DNA of 56,254 nucleotides from Aureibacillus halotolerans (GTDB lineage: Bacteria; Bacillota; Bacilli; Bacillales; DSM-28697): positions 135,845 through 192,098 of the forward strand of contig NZ_SNYJ01000008.1 in assembly GCF_004363045.1 (NCBI RefSeq). Direction: 5' to 3'. This document shows positions 1 to 9,527 of the stretch, piece by piece (within the stretch, counting starts at the first letter, position 1; the number at the start of each line of letters is the position of its first letter). The notes below the pieces were generated by a model. It was not told where the DNA came from. It searched no databases and saw only the letters and a list, made by a program, of their open reading frames with translations. Both the position numbers and the translations under genes were made by a program.

Positions 1-109
1 CCTTTGAGGCAACTCCGCGCCTCCCAAGGCTTTGCGCCTCGAAAGCCAAGCGTTTTCATCTAGCCTGGATATGTCAATGTTATAGTCTATTTAGCATTGT
101 TTTCACTTG

Positions 110-136
110 AAAACCGACCGTATTCCGGTCGGTTTT
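110..136 (+). terminator. Rho-independent terminator upstream of uvrC
   Basis: A perfect 11-bp stem (110-120 with 126-136) encloses a 5-base loop and ends in four T. It probably ends the gene left of the window; in B. subtilis that gene is trxA, but nothing of it is recognisable here. Positions 1-109 have no coding sequence or RNA that I can identify. Confidence 0.75.
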
Positions 137-190
137 ATTATATCAAAAACAAATAATGGTGTTACATGATGAAAGAAAGGAGGATATCCC

Positions 191-1978
191 GTGTTAAAAG
201 AAAAACTACAGATTTTGCCTGCGCAGCCAGGATGTTATCTTATGAAAAATCAGCACAATCAAGTGATCTACGTAGGGAAAGCTAAAAATTTACGAAACCG
301 AGTACGCTCGTATTTTACTGGTTCCCACGATGGCAAAACGCTTCGGCTTGTACAAAACATTACCGATTTTGAATACATTGTCACATCGTCTGAATTTGAA
401 GCTTTGCTTCTCGAAATGAACCTGATCAAAAAATACGATCCAAAATACAATGTCATGCTAAAGGATGACAAAAGCTATCCATTTATAAAAATTACAAAAG
501 AAAAGTACCCGCGCTTGTTGATCACAAGAAATGTCAAAAGAGACGGCGGCAAATATTTCGGACCTTATCCAAATGCGTATGCCGCAACAGAAACCAAAAA
601 GCTTTTAGATCGTTTGTACCCACTTCGGAAATGTGACAAGCTCCCTGATAAAGTGTGCTTGTATTACCATATAGGGCAATGTTTAGCTCCTTGTGTATAC
701 CAAGTAGCCAAGGAAAAGACGCAGGATATTGTTCAGGACATCACCCATTTTCTAAATGGCGGCTTTCATGACATTAAAGGGCAACTGCAGCAAAAGATGG
801 AGAGTGCTGCAGCAAAGCTTGAATTTGAACGAGCGAAGGAATTCCGAGATCAAATGCAACATATTACGGCTGTCATGGAAAAGCAGCAAATGATGACAAA
901 CGACATGACGACAAAAGATATTTTTCACTATGCCTTTGATAAGGGTTGGATGTGTGTGCAGGTCTTTTTCGTCCGTCATGGCAAGTTGATTGAACGCGAT
1001 GTAAGCATGTTCCCGTTTTACGCAGAACCAGAAGAGGACTTTATGACGTTTTTAGGGCAGTTTTATACGAAAAGCCATCATATCAAACCGAAAGAAATCT
1101 GGTTGCCTGAGGGGACTGACGCGGCTATTGCGGAACGTTTGCTCGAAGTGAAGACAGTACAGCCGAAACGGGGCAAGAAAAAAGAGTTGCTTGATCTTGC
1201 ACTAAAAAATGCCCAGCTTGCCTTACAGGAAAAATTTAAATTAATTGAGCGCGACGAAGAGCGTACAATTCGAGCTGTAGAACAAATTGGCCAAACGCTT
1301 CAAATTCCCTATCCAGAACGGATTGAGGCTTTTGACAACTCCAATATTCACGGCACAGATGCGGTATCCGCCATGATTGTGTTTGAAGATGGAAAGCCGA
1401 ACAAAAAAGATTATCGAAAATACAAGATCAAGACGGTGAAAGGACCAGACGACTATGCTTCCATGCAAGAAGTCATACGTCGAAGATACACAAGGATTCT
1501 GCGAGAAGGTGGGAGACTGCCAGACCTTATTGTCATTGATGGGGGCAAAGGGCATATGAGCGCAGCGAAGGAAGTCCTTGAAAATGAATTGGATTTGTCT
1601 ATCCCTATTTGTGGTTTAGCGAAGGATAAAAAGCATAAAACGGCGGATATGCTCTTTGGAGAGCCAGCGATGATTATCCCACTTGAGCGGAATTCTCAAG
1701 CGTTTTATTTACTGCAAAGAATTCAAGACGAGGTGCATCGATTTGCCATTTCCTTTCATCGACAGCTTCGTGGCAAAAATGCGTTTCAATCGTCATTGGA
1801 TGGTGTAAAAGGGGTTGGTGAAAAGCGTAAGAAAATGCTTCTGAAGCATTTTGGAAGTGTCAAGCAACTAAAAATGGCCAGCTTCGAGGAGCTGACCACG
1901 GCGGGGCTGCCAAAGGATGCCGCCACCGCATTGCTTGCCCATTTCCAAGAAGCAGAGACCGTAGAGAAAGACAGCTAA
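191..1978 (+). CDS. uvrC: UvrABC system protein C, excinuclease subunit
   Basis: UvrC makes the two incisions around a lesion after UvrA/UvrB damage recognition in nucleotide excision repair. The 595-aa protein has the expected length and domain order: GIY-YIG nuclease at about residues 12-90 ([22 protein letters not shown]), a UVR/UvrB-binding helix near 195-230 ([14 protein letters not shown]), the RNase H-like second nuclease ([10 protein letters not shown] near 382), and helix-hairpin-helix repeats at about 540-590 ([19 protein letters not shown]). The start is GTG at 191, seven bases after AAAGGAGG. Its end overlaps the convergent yslB stop by 4 bp. The place next to the sdh operon is as in other Bacillaceae. 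Confidence 0.97.
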   Translation: MLKEKLQILPAQPGCYLMKNQHNQVIYVGKAKNLRNRVRSYFTGSHDGKTLRLVQNITDFEYIVTSSEFEALLLEMNLIKKYDPKYNVMLKDDKSYPFIKITKEKYPRLLITRNVKRDGGKYFGPYPNAYAATETKKLLDRLYPLRKCDKLPDKVCLYYHIGQCLAPCVYQVAKEKTQDIVQDITHFLNGGFHDIKGQLQQKMESAAAKLEFERAKEFRDQMQHITAVMEKQQMMTNDMTTKDIFHYAFDKGWMCVQVFFVRHGKLIERDVSMFPFYAEPEEDFMTFLGQFYTKSHHIKPKEIWLPEGTDAAIAERLLEVKTVQPKRGKKKELLDLALKNAQLALQEKFKLIERDEERTIRAVEQIGQTLQIPYPERIEAFDNSNIHGTDAVSAMIVFEDGKPNKKDYRKYKIKTVKGPDDYASMQEVIRRRYTRILREGGRLPDLIVIDGGKGHMSAAKEVLENELDLSIPICGLAKDKKHKTADMLFGEPAMIIPLERNSQAFYLLQRIQDEVHRFAISFHRQLRGKNAFQSSLDGVKGVGEKRKKMLLKHFGSVKQLKMASFEELTTAGLPKDAATALLAHFQEAETVEKDS

Positions 1979-2415
1979 AACGCGTACCATTCCACCGTGA
2001 TTGGGACGATCCCATCACGGGTGGCTTCACCCACAGTCGCTTCAGCTTCTCCATTCATGATGGACGCTACCGTTTCGGCCAAAAATCCGGCTTCAAGGGA
2101 AAAAAGGGCTTGTGGGGAATGATTTTTTTTCTCGAGCAATAAAGAGTTGGAGAGTTCAAAGATAAGCTGGCTTTTTTTCTGTTTGATTAAACGAAGCTGA
2201 CCCCATTCCGCTTTATGAAAGAAAACCGGACACTCGTCTAGCGTCTCTAAAGGAAATTTACGAGCTAACCGTTTGCCACTGTAGTAAAGGACCATTTGTT
2301 GTTGTTCTCCAAGTAATTCTGGAAGAAGTTCCTGACGTAAAAGCCGAATTGAAAAAGGGGTCGCTGTCACTTGGACATCGTTTTCATTTTTTTCGTCTTG
2401 CGATTGATTTGACAT
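1975..2415 (-). CDS. yslB: YslB family protein (DUF2507)
   Basis: A 146-aa cytosolic protein of unknown function, resembling B. subtilis YslB in length and in its hallmark segment LARKFPLET near residues 51-59 ([22 protein letters not shown]). The family shares a fold with V4R/heme-NO-binding-like small-molecule domains. The reading frame stays open upstream to 2574, but ATG 2415 is the better start: it has GGAGG seven bases upstream and matches the family length. The gene is convergent with uvrC, with a 4-bp 3' overlap, and divergent from sdhC. In B. subtilis this gene also sits between uvrC/lysC and sdhC. Confidence 0.85.
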   Translation of the reverse strand: MSNQSQDEKNENDVQVTATPFSIRLLRQELLPELLGEQQQMVLYYSGKRLARKFPLETLDECPVFFHKAEWGQLRLIKQKKSQLIFELSNSLLLEKKNHSPQALFSLEAGFLAETVASIMNGEAEATVGEATRDGIVPITVEWYAF

Positions 2416-2646
2416 GAATAAGCCTCCGAAACCTTGATCTAACGTTAGTTGGTGTTTTTCCTCATGAAAGGGTTTTCGCTTCCTTGACCTTCCGTTCGCA
2501 TGGGAGTAAAATGAACATGTCACATTATAGCGAAGTTTTTCACATATTGAAATGGTTTTTTCCTCACAATTCAATAGACGCGATACTAGTCATGTGAAAA
2601 TTTCATCAAGACATATTGCACAAGTATAAGGGGGTTAAGGAGCTTT

Positions 2647-3261
2647 ATGGCAGCTAATTCGGAGTACATCAATCGCCGGCTGCATTCATTATTGGGAGTC
2701 ATTCCGGTAGGCCTGTTTTTAATTCAGCATTTAGTCGTCAACAATTTTGCGACGAGAGGTCCTGAAGCATTTAACACGGCCGCACACTTTATGGAAAGTT
2801 TACCTTTTCGTTACGCATTGGAGATCTTCATTATCTTTCTTCCGCTGCTTTTTCACGCAATTTATGGTCTATATATTGCTTTTACAGCGAAAAACAATGT
2901 GAGCCGGTTTGGATATTTCAGAAACTGGATGTTTATGCTGCAACGAATCACAGGCGTGATCACGCTCATTTTTGTCGCTTGGCATGTGTGGGAAACACGC
3001 CTAGCCGCACAATTTTTTGATGTGCCAGTCAATTTTGATATGATGGCAACTATTTTTGAAAGCAATTTCATGATCTGGTTTTATATCATTGGTGTCATTT
3101 CAACGACGTTCCACTTTGCGAATGGTCTTTGGTCATTTGCTGTCACCTGGGGGATTACAGTTACGCCGAGAGCCCAGCGAATTGCATCGTACGTTTCCAT
3201 CATTATCTTTCTTGTGTTATCGTTTATCGGCGTTCGAAGCATTCTCGCTTTTATCGTGTAA
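2647..3261 (+). CDS. sdhC: Succinate dehydrogenase cytochrome b558 subunit
   Basis: This is the membrane anchor of succinate:menaquinone reductase (complex II). The 204-aa protein has five hydrophobic segments, and the four histidines known as axial ligands of the two b hemes in B. subtilis are present at H28, H70, H113 and H156. ATG 2647 follows TAAGGAG. It is the first gene of sdhCAB and passes electrons from SdhB to menaquinone. Positions 2416-2646 upstream are the shared intergenic region with yslB; I could not fix a convincing promoter there. Confidence 0.96.
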   Translation: MAANSEYINRRLHSLLGVIPVGLFLIQHLVVNNFATRGPEAFNTAAHFMESLPFRYALEIFIIFLPLLFHAIYGLYIAFTAKNNVSRFGYFRNWMFMLQRITGVITLIFVAWHVWETRLAAQFFDVPVNFDMMATIFESNFMIWFYIIGVISTTFHFANGLWSFAVTWGITVTPRAQRIASYVSIIIFLVLSFIGVRSILAFIV

Positions 3262-3290
3262 CCTAGCAAAAACGTAAGGAGTGGACTTCA

Positions 3291-5060
3291 ATGAGTCAAG
3301 GAAAAATTGCGGTTGTTGGCGGTGGGCTCGCTGGCTTAATGGCCGTTATTAAAATAGCAGAAGCAGGGATCCCTGTAGATCTTTTTTCAATCGTTCCGGT
3401 AAAGCGCTCGCATTCTGTATGTGCCCAAGGAGGCATTAACGGCGCGGTCAACACAAAAGGAGAAGGAGACTCTCCCTATGTGCATTTTGATGATACGATT
3501 TATGGTGGCGATTTCCTAGCCAACCAAAAGCCTGTCAAAGCAATGTGTGACGCAGCGCCAGGCATTATTCACCTTATGGACCGGATGGGTGTCATGTTCA
3601 ACCGAACTCCAGAAGGCTTATTAGACTTTCGTCGCTTCGGCGGCACACAGCATCATCGAACGGCTTATGCGGGTGCTTCTACAGGACAGCAGCTTCTGTA
3701 TGCATTGGACGAGCAGGTCCGTCGATATGAAGTCGCGGGCTTAGTCACAAAGTATGAAGGATGGGAGTTCCTATCACTCATTAAAGATCAAGATGGTCGA
3801 TCTCGCGGCTTAATTGTTCAAGAGCTTACGTCAATGGAAATCAAGCATTTCCGTGCAGATGCTGTCATTTTGGCAACAGGTGGTCCTGGGATCATTTTCG
3901 GTAAGTCGACGAACTCTATGATCAACACAGGGTCGGCTGCGGCAGCTGTATATCAGCAAGGCGCTGCATATGCCAATGGCGAATTTATTCAAATTCATCC
4001 GACAGCAATTCCTGGAGATGACAAGTTGCGTTTGATGAGTGAGTCAGCACGTGGTGAAGGTGGCCGTGTTTGGACGTATAAAGATGGAAAACCATGGTAT
4101 TTCCTCGAGGAAAAATACCCAGCGTACGGAAATCTAGTGCCTCGTGATATTGCGACACGTGAAATCTTTGACGTATGTGTTAGTCAAAAGCTTGGTATCA
4201 ATGGAGAAAACATGGTGTACCTTGATTTGTCTCATAAAGATTCGCACGAGCTCGATGTTAAGCTTGGGGCGATTATTGAGATTTACGAAAAATTCATGGG
4301 CGATGATCCACGTAAAGTCCCTATGAAAATCTTCCCAGCTGTTCACTATTCAATGGGTGGTCTTTGGGTGGATGACGATCAAATGAGTAACATTCCTGGG
4401 CTTTTTGCAGCAGGTGAATGTGATTATAGCCAACACGGGGCGAACCGTCTTGGGGCCAATTCATTGCTTTCTTCCATTTTCGGTGGAATGGTGGCTGGGC
4501 CAAACGCAGTAAGTTATGTAAAAGGCCTTGATGCACTTGCACAAGACTTGCCTGATTCTCTATTTGATGAACATGTTCAGCAGGAAAAGGATCAGTTTGA
4601 AGATATTTTAAAAATGGACGGCGACGAAAACGCCTATGTCCTTCATAAAGAGCTGGGCGAGTGGATGACGGATAACGTAACGGTTGTACGACATAACGAT
4701 AAGCTATTGAAAACTGATGAAAAGATTCAAGAGCTCATCGAACGCTATAGCCGAATCAATGTCAACGATACGTCAAAATGGAGCAACTCAGGTGCGATGT
4801 TTATTCGTCAATTGAAAAACATGCTTCACTTGGCGCGCGTCATTACGATCGGGGCATACAATCGTAATGAAAGTCGTGGTGCCCACTACAAGCCTGAATT
4901 CCCAGACCGTAATGATGAGGAATTCTTAAAAACAACAAAAGCAATGTTCAATCCAGTAACGCAATCGCCAGAGTTTACGTATGAGGAAGTGGATACGTCT
5001 CTCATTCCGCCTCGTAAACGTGACTACTCTCAGTCTAAGAAAGGGGCTGCATCATCATGA
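3291..5060 (+). CDS. sdhA: Succinate dehydrogenase flavoprotein subunit
   Basis: This subunit oxidises succinate to fumarate in the TCA cycle and carries covalent FAD. The 589-aa protein begins with the dinucleotide-binding motif VVGGGLAGLMA, has the FAD-attachment segment HSVCAQGGINGAVNT near residues 42-56, and the active-site region HHRTAYAGASTGQ near 122-134. Length and motifs match Bacillus SdhA. A ribosome site (GTAAGGAG) precedes ATG 3291. The stop overlaps the sdhB start by 4 bp, so the two are translationally coupled. Confidence 0.97.
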   Translation: MSQGKIAVVGGGLAGLMAVIKIAEAGIPVDLFSIVPVKRSHSVCAQGGINGAVNTKGEGDSPYVHFDDTIYGGDFLANQKPVKAMCDAAPGIIHLMDRMGVMFNRTPEGLLDFRRFGGTQHHRTAYAGASTGQQLLYALDEQVRRYEVAGLVTKYEGWEFLSLIKDQDGRSRGLIVQELTSMEIKHFRADAVILATGGPGIIFGKSTNSMINTGSAAAAVYQQGAAYANGEFIQIHPTAIPGDDKLRLMSESARGEGGRVWTYKDGKPWYFLEEKYPAYGNLVPRDIATREIFDVCVSQKLGINGENMVYLDLSHKDSHELDVKLGAIIEIYEKFMGDDPRKVPMKIFPAVHYSMGGLWVDDDQMSNIPGLFAAGECDYSQHGANRLGANSLLSSIFGGMVAGPNAVSYVKGLDALAQDLPDSLFDEHVQQEKDQFEDILKMDGDENAYVLHKELGEWMTDNVTVVRHNDKLLKTDEKIQELIERYSRINVNDTSKWSNSGAMFIRQLKNMLHLARVITIGAYNRNESRGAHYKPEFPDRNDEEFLKTTKAMFNPVTQSPEFTYEEVDTSLIPPRKRDYSQSKKGAASS

Positions 5061-5806
5061 GTGAAAAGGTCATTCACCTGATCATCACTCGGCAGGAAAA
5101 CCCAAATGCTGAGCCGTATGATGAGGAATTTTCAATTCCCTACCGTGAGAACATGAACATTATCTCCGCCTTAATGGAAATCCGTCGGAACCCGGTCAGT
5201 AAAAGCGGGCAACGGACAACCCCAGTTCAGTGGGATATGAACTGTCTGGAAGAGGTGTGTGGAGCTTGTTCAATGGTCATCAATGGCTCCCCAAGACAGT
5301 CTTGTACGGCGCTCATTGATCAATTTGAACAGCCGATCCGACTCAAGCCGATGACCACCTTTCCTGTGGTACGAGATTTAATGATTGATCGTAGCCGCAT
5401 GTTTGATTCCTTGAAAAAGGTGAAGGCATGGATTCCAATTGACGGCACGTACGATCTTGGACCAGGTCCAAGAATGCCGGAACGACGTCGTCAGTGGGCG
5501 TACGAGCTTTCAAAATGTATGACGTGTGGTGTCTGTTTAGAGGCTTGTCCTAACGTCAACAGTAAATCAAACTTTATTGGACCAGCTGCCATCTCGCAAG
5601 TGCGCTTGTTTAATGCTCATCCAACCGGTGAGATGAACAAAGAAGAACGTCTAGAAGCCTTGATGGGTGATGGCGGTATAAGCAATTGCGGAAATTCACA
5701 AAACTGCGTAGAGGCTTGCCCTAAAGGGATTCCTTTAACAACGTCCATTGCGTCAATGAACCGCCAAACGAACATTCAATCCTTTAAAAGCTTTTTTGGA
5801 CAATAA
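5057..5806 (+). CDS. sdhB: Succinate dehydrogenase iron-sulfur subunit
   Basis: This 249-aa subunit relays electrons from FAD to the SdhC hemes. It has a [2Fe-2S] plant-ferredoxin motif (NCLEEVCGACSMVINGS, near 70-86) and two C-terminal cysteine clusters (CMTCGVCLEACPN near 155-167; CGNSQNCVEACPKG near 213-226) for the other clusters. It starts inside the sdhA stop (ATGA overlap) and ends at the terminator at 5821. Chromosomal context and length agree with Bacillus sdhB. Confidence 0.97.
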   Translation: MSEKVIHLIITRQENPNAEPYDEEFSIPYRENMNIISALMEIRRNPVSKSGQRTTPVQWDMNCLEEVCGACSMVINGSPRQSCTALIDQFEQPIRLKPMTTFPVVRDLMIDRSRMFDSLKKVKAWIPIDGTYDLGPGPRMPERRRQWAYELSKCMTCGVCLEACPNVNSKSNFIGPAAISQVRLFNAHPTGEMNKEERLEALMGDGGISNCGNSQNCVEACPKGIPLTTSIASMNRQTNIQSFKSFFGQ

Positions 5807-5820
5807 CAAATGAATAAAAA

Positions 5821-5858
5821 AGTGCTCGTCGATACAATTGTCGATGAGCACTTTTTTT
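5821..5858 (+). terminator. Terminator of sdhCAB
   Basis: A 12-bp stem with one G-T pair (5821-5832 with 5841-5852) is followed by a run of seven T, directly after sdhB. Confidence 0.9.
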
Positions 5859-5997
5859 CGTTGTTCTGCATAAGCAAGAAAGAGCCTTTAAAGCGACTTC
5901 GGTTTAATGACGTCTATATGTAGGTTTGCCATGAAGAACGGACGTAAGTGATCGAATGATCGGCGTGTGAAAGTTCTTAGGGAAAGACTGCTTGAGG

Positions 5998-6132
5998 ATG
6001 CATGATGAACGGATTGCGGCTGTAAAACAGAATGAAGCACATCGGTTTTCTATCGAACGAAATGTTGTGTTTGGTGAGAGCGATTTTCTTACGCTAAGCA
6101 ATTACATTAACCGGGTAAAGCAAGAAAGATGA
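5998..6132 (+). other. Possible short gene relic between sdhB and gerE
   Basis: The 450-base gap 5807-6256 holds one coding-looking stretch: 44 codons from ATG 5998 to TGA 6132 (MHDERIAAVKQNEAHRF...), with the frame open a little further upstream to a TGA near 5968. There is no good ribosome site and I recognise no family. In B. subtilis ysmA (a thioesterase-like gene) occupies this interval, but I see no clear similarity. It could be the decayed tail of a lost gene or chance. Confidence 0.2.
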
Positions 6133-6163
6133 TCTTATGTTTTAAAACCCGGTGTAAAGAAGT

Positions 6164-6192
6164 CACAGGTTCCTCTGTGCCGACATACTTTA
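6164..6192 (+). promoter_or_regulatory. SigK-type promoter of gerE
   Basis: CATACTTTA at 6184-6192 fits the mother-cell SigK -10 consensus (CATAnnnTA) exactly, and CAC at 6164-6166 lies 17 bases upstream as the -35. gerE is a SigK-dependent gene in B. subtilis. Predicted transcription starts about 60 bases before the gerE start codon. Confidence 0.7.
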
Positions 6193-6256
6193 TGGTGATA
6201 GATCGTTTTCCCTTGTTGCGTCACAGTTGATTTTACGGCAAGGAGGTATCAGATGA

Positions 6257-6481
6257 TTGAGAGATAAAGATTATCAACCGAAGCCGTTGCTAACAAAAAG
6301 AGAACGAGAAGTCTTTGAGCTATTGGTTCAAGACAAAACTACGAGGGAAATCGCTGGCGAATTGTTTATCAGCGAAAAAACCGTACGAAACCATATTTCT
6401 AATGCAATGCAGAAACTTGGGGTCAAAGGACGTTCTCAGGCTGTTGTTGAGCTGCTACGGATGGGCGAATTAACACTATAG
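6257..6481 (+). CDS. gerE: Spore-coat regulator GerE (LuxR/FixJ-type HTH)
   Basis: GerE is the late mother-cell transcription factor that switches spore-coat genes on and represses sigK. The 74-aa protein is a bare LuxR-type helix-turn-helix (LTKREREVFELLVQDKTT, LFISEKTVRNHISNAMQKLG) and is nearly the same as B. subtilis GerE in length and sequence. The in-frame start is TTG 6257. AAGGAGG at 6239-6245 is 11 bases from this TTG but only 7 from an out-of-frame ATG at 6253 that opens a 4-codon ORF. A SigK promoter lies upstream. Confidence 0.95.
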   Translation: MRDKDYQPKPLLTKREREVFELLVQDKTTREIAGELFISEKTVRNHISNAMQKLGVKGRSQAVVELLRMGELTL

Positions 6482-6636
6482 GCATGAAAGTGGCCGGCTT
6501 CTTAGGAGGAGCCGGTGTACATAAAAAGGTGTCGACAAAAAAAGAATGAGTCTGCGAACACATATGAGAAAGGTAACGCTTGATATTTTCTAGAAAACCA
6601 TCCAAAATAGGTAGAAAGTACGGAGGAGGTCAGGCG

Positions 6637-7095
6637 TTGACAACAATAACTTCAGTGAACCAAATTGAACGGTCACTGCGATCCATCTCTGGGATGCTAA
6701 AACAGAAGGGCAGAGAAATACTTACAAATTATCCAATTACCCCACCTCAATTCCAGGCATTGCAATGGCTAAAGGAAAAAGGGGATTTGACGATCGGGGA
6801 ATTGTCACATAAACTATATCTGGCGTGTAGTACAACGACGGATTTAGTCGATCGACTTGAAAAAAATGATCTTGTGCGTCGTGTACGAGATGAAAATGAC
6901 CGCAGAGTTGTTCGAATTCATATTATGGATGAAGGTATGCGGGTGATTACCGAAGTCATTGAAAAGAGACAAGCGTATCTTGCTGATATTCTTAATGGAT
7001 TTGAAGAAGCGGATATTCCGTTCATTGCTAAAGTACTTGAGAAGCTTGACGACAGCATGGCCGCGGATCGAACGAGGGCTAAAGCGCTCAAATGA
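6637..7095 (+). CDS. ysmB: MarR family transcriptional regulator (YsmB-like)
   Basis: A 152-aa winged-helix DNA-binding protein that probably acts as a dimer. It has the MarR core: LTNYPITPPQFQALQWLK, the recognition helix region LYLACSTTTDLVDRLEKNDLV and the wing VRDENDRRVVRIHI. The frame is open from 6580, but TTG 6637 is chosen because GGAGGAGG lies just upstream. It sits between gerE and racE as ysmB does in B. subtilis. Its target is not known from the sequence. Confidence 0.85.
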   Translation: MTTITSVNQIERSLRSISGMLKQKGREILTNYPITPPQFQALQWLKEKGDLTIGELSHKLYLACSTTTDLVDRLEKNDLVRRVRDENDRRVVRIHIMDEGMRVITEVIEKRQAYLADILNGFEEADIPFIAKVLEKLDDSMAADRTRAKALK

Positions 7096-7213
7096 AAGCG
7101 TCATGTGCGTGCGACAGCATGAGAGATTAAATTATATGGTTTCATAATCACAGTGCTTCCCGTAAGCATAAGCAGGTCAACTGAACGAATAAATAAAAAA
7201 TGGGGAACAACTT

Positions 7214-8026
7214 TTGGAAAGAGCTATTGGAATTATTGATTCAGGCATCGGGGGCTTAACGGTTGTGAAAGAGGTTATGCGGCAGTTGCCACATGAGCCG
7301 ATCGTTTATTTAGGAGATACTGCAAGATGTCCTTATGGACCACGTGACACTCAAGAAGTTCGCCAGTTCACCCAAGAAATGGTGGACTTTTTGTTGGAGA
7401 AGCATAAGCTGAAAATGCTTATTGTTGCTTGCAACACGGCAACGGCAGTTATGCTTGAGAGTTTAAAAAGGATGTTGCCTATTCCTGTTCTAGGAGTTGT
7501 TCATCCAGGGGCAAGAGCGGCAGTGAAAAAGACGAAAAACAAACGCATAGGTGTTATTGGGACCATTGGAACGATCAACAGTCAAGCGTATGAAAAAGCG
7601 CTGTTTAGTATCGATACATCCATTAAGGTGACAAGCCTCCCGTGCCCTGCTTTTGTTCCTTTGGCAGAACAAGGGCGGACGTCTGGTGAGGACAATCAGG
7701 CAGTCGTCTCTGCTGTGCTTGGAACGACCTTTCAATCACAGGAGGTCGATGCCTTAATTTTAGGCTGTACGCATTATCCAATGCTTACAGTCCTTATACA
7801 GAAAGCCGTAGGCGAAAATGTGATCTTAATCTCCTCTGGAGAAGAAACCGCTAGAGAAGCGAGTACAATCCTTCATTACCAACAGATTGAAAGTTCTCCA
7901 ACCTTAAGCCCGACGCCTCATTTCTATACGACGGGACAACCATCTCTCTTTAAGCAAATGGCAGAGCGTTGGCTTGAAAAAGAGATTCACGTATCTTATG
8001 CACGTTTAGAGGATGAGTCTTCATGA
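7214..8026 (+). CDS. racE: Glutamate racemase
   Basis: This enzyme makes D-glutamate for peptidoglycan. The 270-aa protein has both catalytic cysteines in conserved settings: C73 (VACNTATAV) and C185 (LGCTHYPM), plus the N-terminal GIIDSGIGGLTV motif. The start is TTG 7214, with a weak TGGGGA ribosome site. It is also known as murI. Context (after ysmB, before gerM) matches B. subtilis racE. A terminator-like hairpin follows at 8043-8080. Confidence 0.95.
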   Translation: MERAIGIIDSGIGGLTVVKEVMRQLPHEPIVYLGDTARCPYGPRDTQEVRQFTQEMVDFLLEKHKLKMLIVACNTATAVMLESLKRMLPIPVLGVVHPGARAAVKKTKNKRIGVIGTIGTINSQAYEKALFSIDTSIKVTSLPCPAFVPLAEQGRTSGEDNQAVVSAVLGTTFQSQEVDALILGCTHYPMLTVLIQKAVGENVILISSGEETAREASTILHYQQIESSPTLSPTPHFYTTGQPSLFKQMAERWLEKEIHVSYARLEDESS

Positions 8027-8042
8027 AAGGAATTTTAGATAT

Positions 8043-8080
8043 AAAACACTTGACGCTCTAGTGGCGATTCAGGTGTTTTT
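8043..8080 (+). terminator. Terminator after racE
   Basis: AAAACACTTGA (8043-8053) pairs imperfectly with TCAGGTGTTTT (8069-8079) around an internal GC-containing loop, and ends in five T. Confidence 0.6.
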
Positions 8081-8156
8081 ATCTTAAGGGAACCTGAATC
8101 ACCAGTCGTTAAGTAGCATTTAGAAAAGATCTCTATGTTTTCTTCGTGAAAGGATG

Positions 8157-8187
8157 GAATATCCGACGCAATAGGCTCGTATACATT
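8157..8187 (+). promoter_or_regulatory. SigE-like sporulation promoter of gerM
   Basis: GAATATC (8157-8163) and TATACATT (8180-8187) resemble the SigE -35 (ATATT) and -10 (CATACAAT) elements at suitable spacing, about 30 bases before the gerM start. gerM is a SigE-dependent gene in B. subtilis. The match is good but not perfect. Confidence 0.5.
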
Positions 8188-8217
8188 TTAGTACAACCTA
8201 TTTTGAGGAGGAAATGT

Positions 8218-9273
8218 ATGCGCGCGCATCGAAGACACGGTCTTATGGCCATTCTGTTCTGTTTGTTTGCAACTGTATTGGCCGGTTGTATGTTCCAAGG
8301 AGAAAAGGAAACTGCAAAACAGATTGACCCTCCACCAGAGATGACAATTGAGAAACAACCGTCTGATGGTGAGGGTTCTGGAGAGGAAGGAGCGAACACA
8401 CCTGATGTTCGTGAGGTGTATTTGCTAGACGCCAATGGCTATGTCGTTCCCCAAACACTGCCACTCCCAGCAACAGATGAAGTGGCAAAGCAAGCGTTAG
8501 AATACATGGTCACAGGTGGTCCTGTAACAGAGTTATTGCCAAATGGTTTTCAGGCAGTGTTGCCACAAGGAACGGTCATTAACGGGGTCGACATTCGTGA
8601 AGACGGTACAGCCGTAGTTGATTTCTCAAATGAGTTTGCATCGTATGCACCTGAAAGTGAACGCCAGATTCTTGAAGCGATCACGTGGACACTAACGCAA
8701 TTTGACACAATTGACAAGGTGAATATTTGGATTAATGGCTTTGAACAGGATGTCATGCCAGTCAATCATGAGCCGATTCATGGCGGCGTCACAAGAGAGA
8801 TGGGCATTAACATACAGTCATCAGATGTCACGGACATTCGCAGCTCAGAGCCAGTTACAGTTTACTACGTTGCGCAGCATGACAAAACGTCTTACTACGT
8901 ACCTGTGACTAAACGGGTTGATAGCGATCGCTTGGAGACGGAAGAAGAGACAGCGCAAACCATTGTAGAAGAGCTTGTAAAGGGGCCAGGCTTTGAGACC
9001 TCTTTGCTTACAGGCTTTCATCCAGATACCGAATTAACAGCGAATCCAGAAATCGACGCAGGCACTGTCTACTTACAGTTCACTGCGGCAGTCCTGAGTG
9101 GCAATGAACAACCTGGTCTATCCAATCAAGTGCTTGAACCACTCGTGTTGTCTTTGACCGAGGTCGGCGATGTGAAGCAAGTCAGTGTGGATGTGAATTC
9201 GTCTGAAGAAGGCGACCTAGTTGTCGAAGAAGTCGTCAGTCGCCCAGCAGTGACCAACCAAGGAAAGTTTTAA
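8218..9273 (+). CDS. gerM: Sporulation/germination lipoprotein GerM
   Basis: GerM is made in the mother cell and is needed for normal sporulation and germination; it forms ring-like GerMN domains in the intermembrane space. The 351-aa protein has a lipoprotein signal with lipobox LAGC (C24) and two GerMN domains, at about residues 65-190 (EVYLLDANGYVVP) and 210-330 (VTVYYVAQ). An upstream ATG at 8146 is in frame, but ATG 8218 has GAGGAGG six bases before it and gives a proper signal peptide. A SigE-like promoter lies upstream and a terminator downstream. Confidence 0.92.
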   Translation: MRAHRRHGLMAILFCLFATVLAGCMFQGEKETAKQIDPPPEMTIEKQPSDGEGSGEEGANTPDVREVYLLDANGYVVPQTLPLPATDEVAKQALEYMVTGGPVTELLPNGFQAVLPQGTVINGVDIREDGTAVVDFSNEFASYAPESERQILEAITWTLTQFDTIDKVNIWINGFEQDVMPVNHEPIHGGVTREMGINIQSSDVTDIRSSEPVTVYYVAQHDKTSYYVPVTKRVDSDRLETEEETAQTIVEELVKGPGFETSLLTGFHPDTELTANPEIDAGTVYLQFTAAVLSGNEQPGLSNQVLEPLVLSLTEVGDVKQVSVDVNSSEEGDLVVEEVVSRPAVTNQGKF

Positions 9274-9281
9274 CCCATCCC

Positions 9282-9321
9282 AAAAACAGATGTGAATGGA
9301 TTGGCATTCATGTCTGTTTTT
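9282..9321 (+). terminator. Terminator after gerM
   Basis: AAAAACAGATGTGAATG (9282-9298) pairs, with a small internal mismatch, with a stretch ending in CTGTTTTT at 9321. The remaining bases to 9527 contain no gene that I trust. Confidence 0.75.
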
Positions 9322-9527
9322 CTCGTTGCACCCTAAAGGGTACAAGTGCAACAGCAACATCTACACGATACCTTGACCAAAAGGCAACGAACGATTAAAA
9401 TGGTGAAACTCTCTAATGCTCAGTTTTTAACAGAAGCATATGGGACGGATGCTTTGGAAACGATCTTAAAGTATCGTATACTTACAGTAAATCTCGAAGT
9501 AGAAGAGACATGGAGGCGACCGAAAGA

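Noticed and set aside
2602-2630. TTCATC/TATAAG as sdhC promoter
   Set aside because: The -35 is poor and the predicted start would leave almost no leader before the sdhC ribosome site.
6494-6515. CCGGCT/AGCCGG hairpin after gerE as a terminator
   Set aside because: Only six pairs with a ten-base loop and no T run; not listed as a terminator.
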